Shown one piece after another: positions 44,529-52,707 of a DNA stretch of 52,707 bases. The DNA is from Paramarasmius palmivorus. Lineage: Eukaryota; Basidiomycota; Agaricomycetes; Agaricales; Marasmiaceae. The position numbers were made by a program, and so were the translations under genes. Every line of letters starts with the position of its first letter. Within the stretch, counting starts at the first letter, position 1. Location: positions 1 to 52,707 of the forward strand of contig JAYKXP010000231.1 of NCBI GenBank assembly GCA_037176845.1, written 5' to 3'. Under the pieces are notes generated by a model. It did no database searches, was not told the DNA's origin, and saw only the letters and a program-made list of their open reading frames with translations.

Positions 44529-44969
44529 GGAGGCTTGTATAAGGAGAATACGAAGAAAAGAGCTGCTACTATCCATGTGAATGTAACAGTATTTGCACCG
44601 TTTACGACAGATAGCCACGTTTATCATCTATGAAGCGCGAGTGAACGTTGAAGCAGTGGGGTTTTATTGGATGGTATCCGACGCGATTCGATGCCCGGCC
44701 CATCATGATCTGTCCGATAGCGTTGGGTCCCAAGATAACGTCGAATTGCGTCGAATAATGCTTATGAAAACGTTTTTGTGCCCGTAAAGTACGTTACCAC
44801 GGTGCTTTCCAACAGCCATTCATCGACAACTCGCACCACCATTGCCAACGCAACCCAAGCACTTGAAAGGCGGAGATGTAGAGCCTACTCATATGTTCTA
44901 TGGTAAACTTCAGTTCTTTTCATCGGTATCGTTCCAAATTTCTCTGGCCTATCTGCAGAGTTCCACCGT
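44529..44969. other. Intergenic stretch, nothing recognised
   Basis: No gene, repeat or relic could be supported between the beta-rich gene and the start of the MDR relic. Confidence 0.4.
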
Positions 44970-45754
44970 ATGAAAGCCCTGACTCTTGTTCCTCCCGAAA
45001 TTCGGCCCCTTCCTTGAAATTAGCACCGTATCACAGCATTCGACCCATATTCTCAACAGGACGCGGCTCGTCTCTTCTGGCGGCTCCCTATCTTTCTGGA
45101 ACGGGTGATAGCGTAGCTTGAGGCACTGCGCTAGTATTCGACTTCTCCTATCTGGCCCCGGTTCCCTATGCAGAGTACTTTATCGTCGCGGCGACTGATA
45201 GACTATCTCAAGTTTCTGTGAAACTTAGAACTCGCTTATGCTGGAACTCCGGCACTCAGACCGAGGGAAGACATCTCCATCCCTATCATCTGCCCTTGTT
45301 GCGTGCCATTGTCGATGGTGAGGCTGTACTCGACCGCTCTGCTAATCCAGACCTCAACGTCAACATCATCTTTGACGTCGTATCCTGCGCAACTCAACCC
45401 CACATCGACCTCCTCTCCCTAGGCGGTAAAATCATCTCCGTCGGGTCCATCCCCAGCGAATTGGTGTTTACCGAACGACGAATGGGCGTGTCGATGTATG
45501 GTTCGGCGCATTGTTACTCTGAATACAGGAAGGAGCCTTAGGCCTTACTGCGCGTACCGTGCTCGGGCCCGCCCGTCGCATGGTCGCAGAGAGGCTTTAA
45601 AAAAAAGGAATTGTGAAACCACTGAGTGTGGTGAAAGCTGAAGGTGGGTTGGGTGGTGTACCTGATGGGTTGAGGTTAGACTCGGTGAGGCTGGGGGAAA
45701 GTTGGTTGTGGACCCTTGTGAGACGAGGAAGGAATTATAGATGTACAGGATTCT
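44970..45754 (+). pseudogene. Relic of a zinc-type MDR alcohol dehydrogenase/enoyl reductase
   Basis: The ATG at 44970 begins MKALTLVPPEIRPLP and hits a stop. A second piece reads FSYLAPVPYAEYFIVAATD, a third NIIFDVVSCATQPHIDLLS then LGGKIISVGSIPSE, which is the end of the Rossmann fold of medium-chain dehydrogenases. A fourth reads KGIVKPLSVVKAEGG. The pieces are in family order but in different frames, with the middle of the catalytic domain and the first Rossmann strands missing. Confidence 0.7.
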
Positions 45755-45862
45755 TCTCCCATCCGCCAGCCTCCAAGGATATTACATCTATCTTGATTGG
45801 TTTGTTATTAGGTAGAGGCAAGGTTGGATGAATGATGAAGGGGAGATGTAGATTGCGTTAGG
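45755..45862 (-). pseudogene. YSGY family relic, copy 7 (exon 1 fragment)
   Basis: The plus-strand sequence TTGGTTTGTTA...GGCAAGGTTGGA...GGGGAGAT...GTAGATTGCGT follows the same order as exon 1 of copy 1 at 34069-34150, with a compressed 5' part. It lies immediately before the intact WD40 gene, as relic copy 3 lies before the broken WD40 gene. Evidence is DNA similarity only; no frame survives. Confidence 0.5.
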
Positions 45863-45882
45863 TTGTGACAAAATGTGACGCA

Positions 45883-47543
45883 ATGTCTTTGACCGAAACC
45901 ACCACCGCATGGGTTCCTCCATCATTCGACCTCTTGAAAGACCCTGAACTCGTCGAAAAACTCGAACCTATACAAGATCCACAGAACTTTGTTCGGATAG
46001 CAAAATGGTCAGCAATACAAGTAAGTCATACGGTAACGAGAGAACAGTCGTATCCAACTTTTTTTCGTGTGTTCCAATAGGTGTCCGGACGGGTCGATGG
46101 CTTTGGCTCAATCCGAGGATTCTTCTTATATGATGGTGAACATGTACGTGCTCATCCCAGAGGCTCTGGAGTGTGTATGGCTGACTTAGAGGTCTAGTAA
46201 CACGACCACAACAGAAGATGATTCCCAGAACGCACAACTGGTATTGCGACAGCCGTCACCCATCGTCGATTTCCTTTGGTATCCCACCGCAAGCTCTAGA
46301 GATCATTCAACGTTTTGTTTCGTATCGTCGGTCAGAGAATCTCCTGTGAAATTGTTGGATGCTTCAAACGGCCGGGTATGTTGGTATCCATATCTTTTCT
46401 AGTGTGCGTCGCACTAAACATCCAACAGCTCAGGGCATCATATCCCATTATTGACCATCGTGAACGTTTCATTGCACCCCATTCACTGGCGTTCAACCTT
46501 TATGGGACGAGGTTGGTACTCATGCTACAACTACATGTTCTATACTCATTGTCTCTCTCTCTCTCTCTCTCTCTCTCTTCAGGCTGTACTGCGGCTTTGA
46601 AGATGCGATTGAAGTGTTCGACGTTGGACAGCCGGGTGAAGGCACTCGTCTACCGACAACACCGAGCAAGAAAAGCAAAGACGGGCTGAAAGGTACGTCC
46701 CGTTCACGGGTCTAGCTTCGGTCTTGGTTTATATTGAGGCGAAAAATCCTAGGAATCATATCCGCACTTGCATTCTGCCCATCCTACACCTCGGACTATT
46801 ACGCCGCCGGCTCCCTTACACCGACCGATTCCAACGTCGCCTTGTTCAGCGAGACTCAGGGCGAGATTCCCGTGATGTTCTTGGGTGGAGGGCCAAAGGC
46901 TGGCGTTACCCAGGTAGGCATAAGTGTATTTGTACCATGTCTTTCTAATCACTCTATCGCATTTGTAGCTCCAATTCAACCCCATGCAGCCGCATATGAT
47001 CTACGCGTCCTTCCGAAGACAGAATGTCATATGCTCTTGGGATATGAGAGGAACTGTAGACATGCCAATAACAATCTACTCGCTACCTCAGGGATCCGAA
47101 GAGCCTACTAACCAGAAACGAAGATTTGACGTTGATATCAGTGGGCATTGGTTAGCGTTTGGCTCGCAGGTTTGTGTACCGGCTATCCATTCGTTCCGCT
47201 TCTGACGAAGTCTCACGCAGTCTGGCAACATACATTTCTTTGATCTAAACACCATTGCGACCGACGGTTCCATTCCTACCATCGAGCCAGCGTTGACATA
47301 CAAGGCGCATGATGGTACTTGTTTCAGAACTGTATATCACTCAGCGTCACTGATCCGTATTCGTTTCTAGATTCTATTGGATGCGTAGCGTTTCGACCGA
47401 CTTCAGCCGAACTTCTGTCAGTGTCTGGGTCAAGGAACTACCCGTCGTCGGATTCAGAGGAGGACGAGGATGATGAAGTGGTTCCGAACAGGTCTAGAAA
47501 ACCTGTGACGAGAGACAGGTCGATTAAGTTGTGGCATTTGTAG
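45883..47543 (+). CDS. WRAP53/TCAB1-like WD40-repeat protein, copy 2, intact (402 aa)
   Basis: Nine exons (45883-46020, 46081-46143, 46190-46375, 46429-46511, 46583-46692, 46753-46913, 46969-47169, 47221-47314, 47371-47543) sum to exactly 403 codons. The protein follows the order of human WRAP53: VDFLWYPTASS, FVSSVRESPVKLLDASNG, LRASYPIIDH, APHSLAFNLYGTRLYCGF, GIISALAFCP, GVTQLQFNP, ICSWDMRG, DVDISGHWLAFGSQSG, DSIGCVAFRP. An acidic insertion (SDSEEDEDDE) and the last blade strand RDRSIKLWHL end it. This fits a single WD40 propeller. In animals the family carries CAB-box RNAs and telomerase RNA to Cajal bodies; in fungi a role in RNP biogenesis is inference. The start is supported by the identical leader in copy 1. 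Confidence 0.92.
46552..46578. repeat. (TC)n microsatellite in a WD40 gene intron
   Basis: An uninterrupted run of about 13 TC dinucleotides forms the polypyrimidine tract in front of the intron-4 acceptor (CTTCAG at 46577-46582). The broken copy has no such run in the corresponding intron. Confidence 0.9.
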
Positions 47544-47661
47544 TCCATGTATAACATCGCTCGGCTGAAACTTCGGACTGGCTCATACGTACTACCGCTC
47601 GTCCGGGTTGCTGGCTCTAGAATACTGACATGTCAGATTCCCAATCGTTGACCTTTCAATA

Positions 47662-48229
47662 CTATGGGACAATCTCAGCGAAGATTCCAAAGAACATCAA
47701 GAGAGCAGTATTACTCACATCTATTAATATCGATTTAATTGCTCCAAATTGCGACCCGGTCGTATCTAGCGAACCACCTTTCTTCTGCACCAACTGTATG
47801 AACCTCTCGAGCTTCGCCCTGTCCATGTCATTCTCCTCCCAGAGACGCCGGTTCTCCTCTGTTCGTTCCAGTTGCTGAGGGCTGCGATAACGCACGCCTC
47901 GAACAGACATGAAAATCCCTTCAACACATTCGATGAGTGGTCGGTTGACTCCAGGGTCTTTCGGTTTGTAGTGGACTGTGACGAGTGAGTAAAAGATGTG
48001 AGCGATGAGATTGGGGAGGCTACGCACATCGGGCAACTGGTGTCATAAGCATCTCCTCCCGTGTCAAACGGCGTCTCCAGCTCAAGTAGTTGCTAACGCA
48101 CATTGCAAGCCGATCGCCGTCTCGCCTTTTCCATTTGACCTTCAGCGGTAGACTTTCGACAAACTCGATGAATTTATCGGGGGGCATGGTGTATCCACTG
48201 TAGACTGCGTAGGTATCGTATTTGCCCAT
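47662..48229 (-). CDS. Unrecognised 'YSGY' family protein, copy 4 (171 aa)
   Basis: Exon 1 is 48229-48028 and exon 2 is 47975-47662, with a 52-bp phase-1 intron (donor GTGCGT); total 172 codons. It begins MGKYDTYAVYSGYTMPPDKF, continues SNYLSWRRRLTREEMLM, and after the intron FMSVRGVRYRSPQQLE and DRAKLERFIQLVQKKGGSLD. The C-terminus is longer than in copy 1 and ends in a hydrophobic stretch (SNTALLMFFGIFAEIVP) that could be a tail anchor. It shares 317 bp of upstream DNA with the divergent FEN1 gene. No function can be assigned. Confidence 0.8.
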
Positions 48230-48509
48230 GGTGAAGGAAGGTTATCAAGAAAGAACCTGAAACACATAATGCCATTTACAACGGCTTTTTGTCGCGTTTG
48301 AAATTTTTAATCCGTATATCATCTCTTCGTTGGCTCTTTCTTTTCGTATCATTCTCTAAGAATGACGACGTGTAATGGCAGTACATACTTACTTTAAAGT
48401 TCAACGTTTACAGTAAACCGATAGATGGTCTACATCCACATTATTGATTCTGAACCGGGCCCGGTTCCTTGTTGGTTCCTTGGTAAGGCGGATGTGTGAC
48501 AGAACGCGC

Positions 48510-48521
48510 TACGTCACGCGT
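48510..48521 (+). promoter_or_regulatory. MCB-like ACGCGT site upstream of FEN1
   Basis: TACGTCACGCGT ends 25 bases before the FEN1 start codon. ACGCGT (48516-48521) is the MluI cell-cycle box bound by MBF-type factors at S-phase replication genes in yeasts, and another CGCG lies at 48505-48508. Presence at this position before a replication gene is suggestive; binding is inferred. Confidence 0.5.
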
Positions 48522-48546
48522 TTCACACTCAAAAACTACTCTCACC

Positions 48547-50342
48547 ATGGGTATCAAAGGTCTTACTGGGCTCATCTCTGAGCACGCCCCCAATGCTATC
48601 AAGGAACACGATATCAAAACCCTCTTCGGTCGCAAGGTCGCGATTGACGCCTCCATGTCCATATACCAGTTCCTCATCGCTGTGCGGCAACGTGACGGTG
48701 AAATGCTCACCAACGATGCTGGTGAGACTACCAGTCATCTCATGGGATTCTTTTATCGAACTATTCGAATTGTGGAGAACGGGATTAAGCCTGCGTATGT
48801 CTTCGATGGGAAGCCACCAGAATTGAAAAAGGGTGTCGTATGTGTTGACTTTCTGAGCCTACAAATTGAGCCTCATCCTCTTTTCGTTTAGCTTTCGAAA
48901 CGTTTTGCTCGAAGAGAAGAGGCTAAAGAAGAAGGAGAGGAGGCCAAGGAAGTTGGGACTGCTGAAGATGTTGATAGGTTTTCACGGCGGACGGTTAAGG
49001 TCACGAAACAGCATAACGAAGAGTGTGTGAGGCTGCTAAAACTGATGGGCATTCCAGTCATTATCGTACGTGGTTCTTTGACTGAGCTACCTTCACTCTA
49101 GCCTAGACATGCTTTGCAGGCCCCTTCAGAAGCCGAAGCTCAGTGTGCTGAGCTGGCTCGTGGAGGAAAGGTTTACGCTGCAGGCTCAGAAGATATGGAC
49201 ACTCTCACCTTCAATGCACCCATTTTGTTTCGGCATCTTACTTTCTCTGAAGCAAAGAAGCAACCTATAAGCGAAATCAACCTCAAGACTGCACTGGAAG
49301 GGTTAGACATGGACATGAGTCAGGCATGTACAAGCAAGCTTCTCTCGACAAGTAGCTGATGTTCTACCTAGTTTATCGACTTGTGTATCCTCCTTGGGTG
49401 CGACTACTTGGAACCTATCAAAGGTGTTGGCCCAAAATCTGCACTGAAGCTGATCCGAGAACACGGCGGTCTCAAAGGTGTAATTAAACATTTGCGCGCC
49501 AAGTAAGCCACATCTCTCGTAACTTTCATATCTGCACTCAACATGTTTGAACAGAGAGGCCGAAAAGGCCGCAGCAGTTGCAGCTGTCGCTTCTTCCGAA
49601 TCGGAAGCGGAAGACGATGAACCCGCACCGACATCCGATGTCGAGCGCCCCGACGAGGAAGAGCAAGACGGCGATGATGCTAAAGAAGACGAAGATGCTC
49701 AAATGAAGTCTGATGACGAGGAGGAGGAAAAGCCAAAGCCAAAGAAATCTAAGGGCAAGGAAAAGGCTTCGTCCAAGTCATCCTCGAAGGGCAAAGATAA
49801 GGAGAAGGCCAAGAAGGGGCCTGCAAAAGGAAAGGGCAAGGGCGGTGTACAGGTACCGGAAGATTGGCCTTGGGAAGAGGCGAAGAAACTATTCGAGGAA
49901 ACCAGACGTGACTCCTGCAGATCAGGTTGAGGTGCGTATTCAGGTCTATCCAGCTCATGCTGCCCGAGCTGACACGCGTCTAGCTGGAATGGAAACAAAC
50001 GTCCAGATATAGATGGCTGCTGGTGCAGTTCCTAGTGAACGAGAAAGGCTTCAACGAGGAGCGTGTTCGCAAGGGTCGTCGGAGAAGCTTCAGAAGTTCC
50101 TGAAGCGAAACAGCAGGGTCGTTTAGATGGATTCTTCACTGTGAACAACCTAAAGATAAGACGGAGCCAGCTAGAAAGGAACATCGGCTAAAGGTGGCAA
50201 AAGGGTGCCGCTGGAGCGAAAAGAAAGCAGTACGAGTGTCCTCGAGGCTGTCGTTAAGAACGTCACTGAACCATTTCTCAGGGCGACGATCAGGATGGAG
50301 GCAGCAAATCGAAGAAGGCGAAAACATCCGGGAAGAAATGAT
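48547..50342 (+). CDS. FEN1: Flap endonuclease FEN1/RAD27, 3' third with frame breaks
   Basis: Structure-specific nuclease for Okazaki-fragment maturation and base excision repair. Exons 48547-48837, 48892-49065, 49120-49323, 49372-49502 and 49555-49931 are clear. Metal-site acidic residues are visible in [45 protein letters not shown] and [12 protein letters not shown]. Intron 49324-49371 must use a GC donor (GCATGT) to rejoin this last motif. A basidiomycete-style acidic then Lys-rich insert of about 90 residues precedes [14 protein letters not shown]. Exon 5 then carries one base too many (49894-49902), and further breaks follow. The PCNA-binding box QGRLDGFF (50114-50137) and a basic tail ending at 50342 survive in other frames. 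The gene is divergent from YSGY copy 4. It is either a damaged gene or an assembly with indels. Confidence 0.88.
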
Positions 50343-50563
50343 CCCTGACAATCATTCCTTCCGTCGTTCTTGTCTTAATTGTATGTCATTAGTTATTCGT
50401 TTCTCGTCTTTGCTTTGAATATATTGTACCATTCGTCGGAGAAACTGGGCCATCAGCCCTTTTTGTTTATCGATGATCCAGCACCATCGGATCAATTGCT
50501 TGGTATTCGGTAACTCGAAGATGAACGCTGGTATTCACCATAAATAATGTCCTTGCAGATAGA

Positions 50564-51732
50564 CTACATATCAAAATCCTCATCACAGCTCATAGCTTCG
50601 ATGGCAGTCTTCCCGGAACGCGTAGTCCTCCCGTCAGCTTGAAATTTTCGCCGTTTATGTAGGGGCATTCCAATATCCACTTGACTGTCTGTGCAAATTC
50701 CTCCGCCTTTCCGTATCGTCTAGGATACAAGACGGCGTCTCTGTGTAGCCCCTCGGTCACCTTTGGAGTGAATTGTCCTGAATGTCAATACATATATCAG
50801 TGCCTTCATTTCACAGACTTCGAGCAAGGGACCTGACTTGTCATAGGCGTCGTGAATGGACCTGGTGCAAGGGTGACAGTGCGAATGTTGTATCTCGCTA
50901 AATCCCTCGCCATCGGAAGGGTCATCGAGCGAATAGCACCTTTTGATGCTGCATAGGCTATTTGGCCGACAAGACCTTCGTACTGAATAAAAATTTTCTC
51001 GGGTCAGCCATCGTTTCAGATTGAAGACGCACATCACTCACAGCAACTGTGCTTGATATCATGACTACCACTCCACGCTCTGCGTCGGCGGTGTCCTCGG
51101 GCGGTTACATGTATAAGATGGTTTTGTACCAGTAACCGAGTAAGATGATACGTTCCGTTTTGAGGTTTATCTACAGAAAATAATGGTTCAATGCACGATC
51201 GTCAGGAGCAGAATATGACTGAAACATACGCCTATAAATACCCGGTTCCATTGAAGCGTTCTGAGTGGGGGACGCCCGTTGAGGTTGATTAGCTATGGGT
51301 CGTTCATGTCAGCTCTACGTTGAATACCCTTCCACGAAAGTGCATCTGACCACCTCTGCTTCTGCTACCCAGCACCTTATGAGGCCGCCTAGATGAGCAC
51401 CAGTCTCTTTAGTCCACGATACGACTTTCTCCACAGCGCTCTCGACCTCCTCCACCTTTAAGATATTCATCTCGACGAACAATAAATGTGATCATGTTAC
51501 GATGATACCCGGGCAATTTCATACTAGACTTGGAGGGTGTTTTCCCGTCATGGATTGCTACATACCTTGAGCTGACAACCAATTCTCCCAAAACAAATAT
51601 ACAGTGGCGAGACCGATAACCGTCCTGAAGAACTAGTTGTGTGTGTACATTTAAGTCAGCAACGAACAGGATAAGTCAATTGAACACTCACCCTCTCGCA
51701 GAAACGACAAACGTGCGGTTTTCAATTTTCAT
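50564..51732 (-). pseudogene. HSD17B10-like short-chain dehydrogenase, degraded
   Basis: The ATG at 51732 gives MKIENRTFVVSA, the first Rossmann strand. The glycine-rich loop that should follow (SGLGLATV) is split by a +2 shift (SSGR then GLATV in another frame). KVEEVESAVEKVVSW and TKETGAHLGGLI follow, and the expected N-x-AG motif is damaged. TRLLVQNHLI, AERGVVVMIS, EGLVGQIAYAASKGAIRSMT (catalytic Tyr and Lys) and TVTLAPGPFTTPM are intact. The C-terminus NGENFQADGRTT ends in DEDFDM with stop at 50564. The family is type-2 3-hydroxyacyl-CoA dehydrogenase (mitochondrial beta-oxidation). Several breaks in the cofactor-binding half suggest a pseudogene, or indel errors as in neighbouring FEN1. 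Confidence 0.7.
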
Positions 51733-52707
51733 ACCGAGGGATTCGCGTTAAACGTCAAAAAATGGGTTTCAGGAACTGTTTACGGGAGTGAGAGCGGTCT
51801 TTTGTAGGACTAGTGGTATGAATTGCGCTGGTGATGCTTCGTAACACCTCAAAAAGCCACAAGAGCGGCAGCGGATCTTCAAGTCGGAGACTGTGCTGGC
51901 AGATGGAACACGCTCGGCGAAATAGTGGACAGTGAGGGATGTGTGAGAGTTGGAGGAGTAAATCGATAGTTTACATATGCACCATAATATTCATGGTCAG
52001 CTCCATGAGGGCGGAAACGATCTCCGGGTGATATGCATTTGGGGAATATGGGCTGTCGTAGAAGTGTGAAGGATGGGTGCAAGTTTTTGCATTGAATGGA
52101 ACTTGATCGAAGGATCCATGTCTCACGCGTCGGCGGGTGTAACATCTCGATGACTGTGGTTGCCGGGGCATGTCGGTACGCAGGCCACATTGCCTGGGCA
52201 ACATCATAGGTCTTGGGTTACTCAACTCCAAATCTTGCAGTGTGCAATGGACTAATTTGGGATTCGTAACGGCTATGGGCAGAGCGATAGGAGCTGCAAA
52301 CACCACGAGAAGATGGACGAGAGGATCCGAACGAGAATTGTCGCTGCTCTTCGGGTCACCATTAAGGGTTGCACTGACCCAAACTATTATTTGGCAGATG
52401 GATAATCAGAAATACTATTCGAACTCTTGCTCGGTTCGAACATGTGAGAGGGATATGATCTGGTCGTTACTAATAAAAAAGGCTACATCTTTGCTGCGCA
52501 TCCACTTCCAGCACCTAATACGGGAGAAGGTTAGCTCCTTAATGATAATGACAGGGGTGCAGCATGCGCACCACTCAGTCTGGCGTCTCCCCGTTCAGGT
52601 AGCCGCACTCAGGATTCCACTTCACTCAGTTCTGGCAAATTCTTGGGGCTCACAAAGCGCTTTCGCGGAACACTACATCGTTTCCAGACTACGGCTGGAC
52701 TCGATCT
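51733..52707. other. Trailing stretch without a recognised gene
   Basis: Minus-strand frames at 52306-51971 and 52190-51879 are open for about 110 and 103 codons but overlap in different registers and show no family motif. The window ends before any further gene can be recognised. Confidence 0.35.

Noticed and set aside
1..52707. CRISPR arrays, rRNA genes, bacterial operons, prophage
   Set aside because: No regularly spaced identical repeats with unique spacers (the 33-bp cluster and the coding minisatellite have a different structure), no rRNA-like sequence, and all genes have eukaryotic introns.

Overview
The window looks like nuclear DNA of a filamentous basidiomycete, most likely an Agaricomycete. 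Coding regions are broken by many short introns (about 46-90 bp) with GTAAGT-like donors. The protein families also fit: expanded F-box proteins, LigE-like glutathione transferases, a two-part fatty acid synthase relic, a basidiomycete-type BED/hAT transposase relic and a giant Helitron Rep-helicase. No bacterial operons, CRISPR arrays, rRNA or convincing tRNA genes were seen.

Layout. 1-2042: no gene, ending in a 5'UTR with an intron. 2043-4805 (+): an 11-exon Pumilio/Puf RNA-binding protein with eight repeats. 5084-6744 (+): an F-box/LRR-like protein. 7290-9090 (+): a decayed fatty acid synthase beta-subunit relic, tail to tail with a 511-residue 2OG-Fe(II) oxygenase-like gene (9173-10765, -). 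Two further F-box genes follow (14493-15748 -, 16459-17625 +), separated by gene-poor DNA. 17.6-30.7 kb is an AT-richer transposon island. It holds a broken hAT transposase (18430-19400), short tandem repeats and an intact, intronless 7-kb Helitron ORF (23645-30691, -).

30.8-48.2 kb is a locally duplicated neighbourhood with heavy birth and death of genes. It contains two copies of a small secreted 8-Cys 'glycopeptide' (one intact, one frameshifted). It also holds two LigE/FuA-like glutathione transferases (one intact, one broken) and two WRAP53/TCAB1-like WD40 genes (one intact with 9 exons, one broken). An unrecognised small protein family, called 'YSGY' here after a conserved N-terminal motif, has at least seven copies (two intact, five relics). 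Fragments of an MDR dehydrogenase and of the proteasome ATPase Rpt6, plus a small intact beta-rich orphan gene, are also present.

48.5-51.7 kb carries a FEN1/RAD27 flap endonuclease whose last third has frame breaks, preceded by an MluI-cell-cycle-box-like site, then a degraded HSD17B10-like short-chain dehydrogenase. The window ends in about 1 kb without a recognised gene.

Indels are frequent in otherwise conserved genes (FEN1, SDR, glycopeptide 2). Real pseudogenisation and uncorrected sequencing indels cannot be told apart from the sequence alone. Several introns need GC-AG splice sites. Two of these, in the Puf gene and FEN1, are well supported by restoration of conserved protein across the junction.
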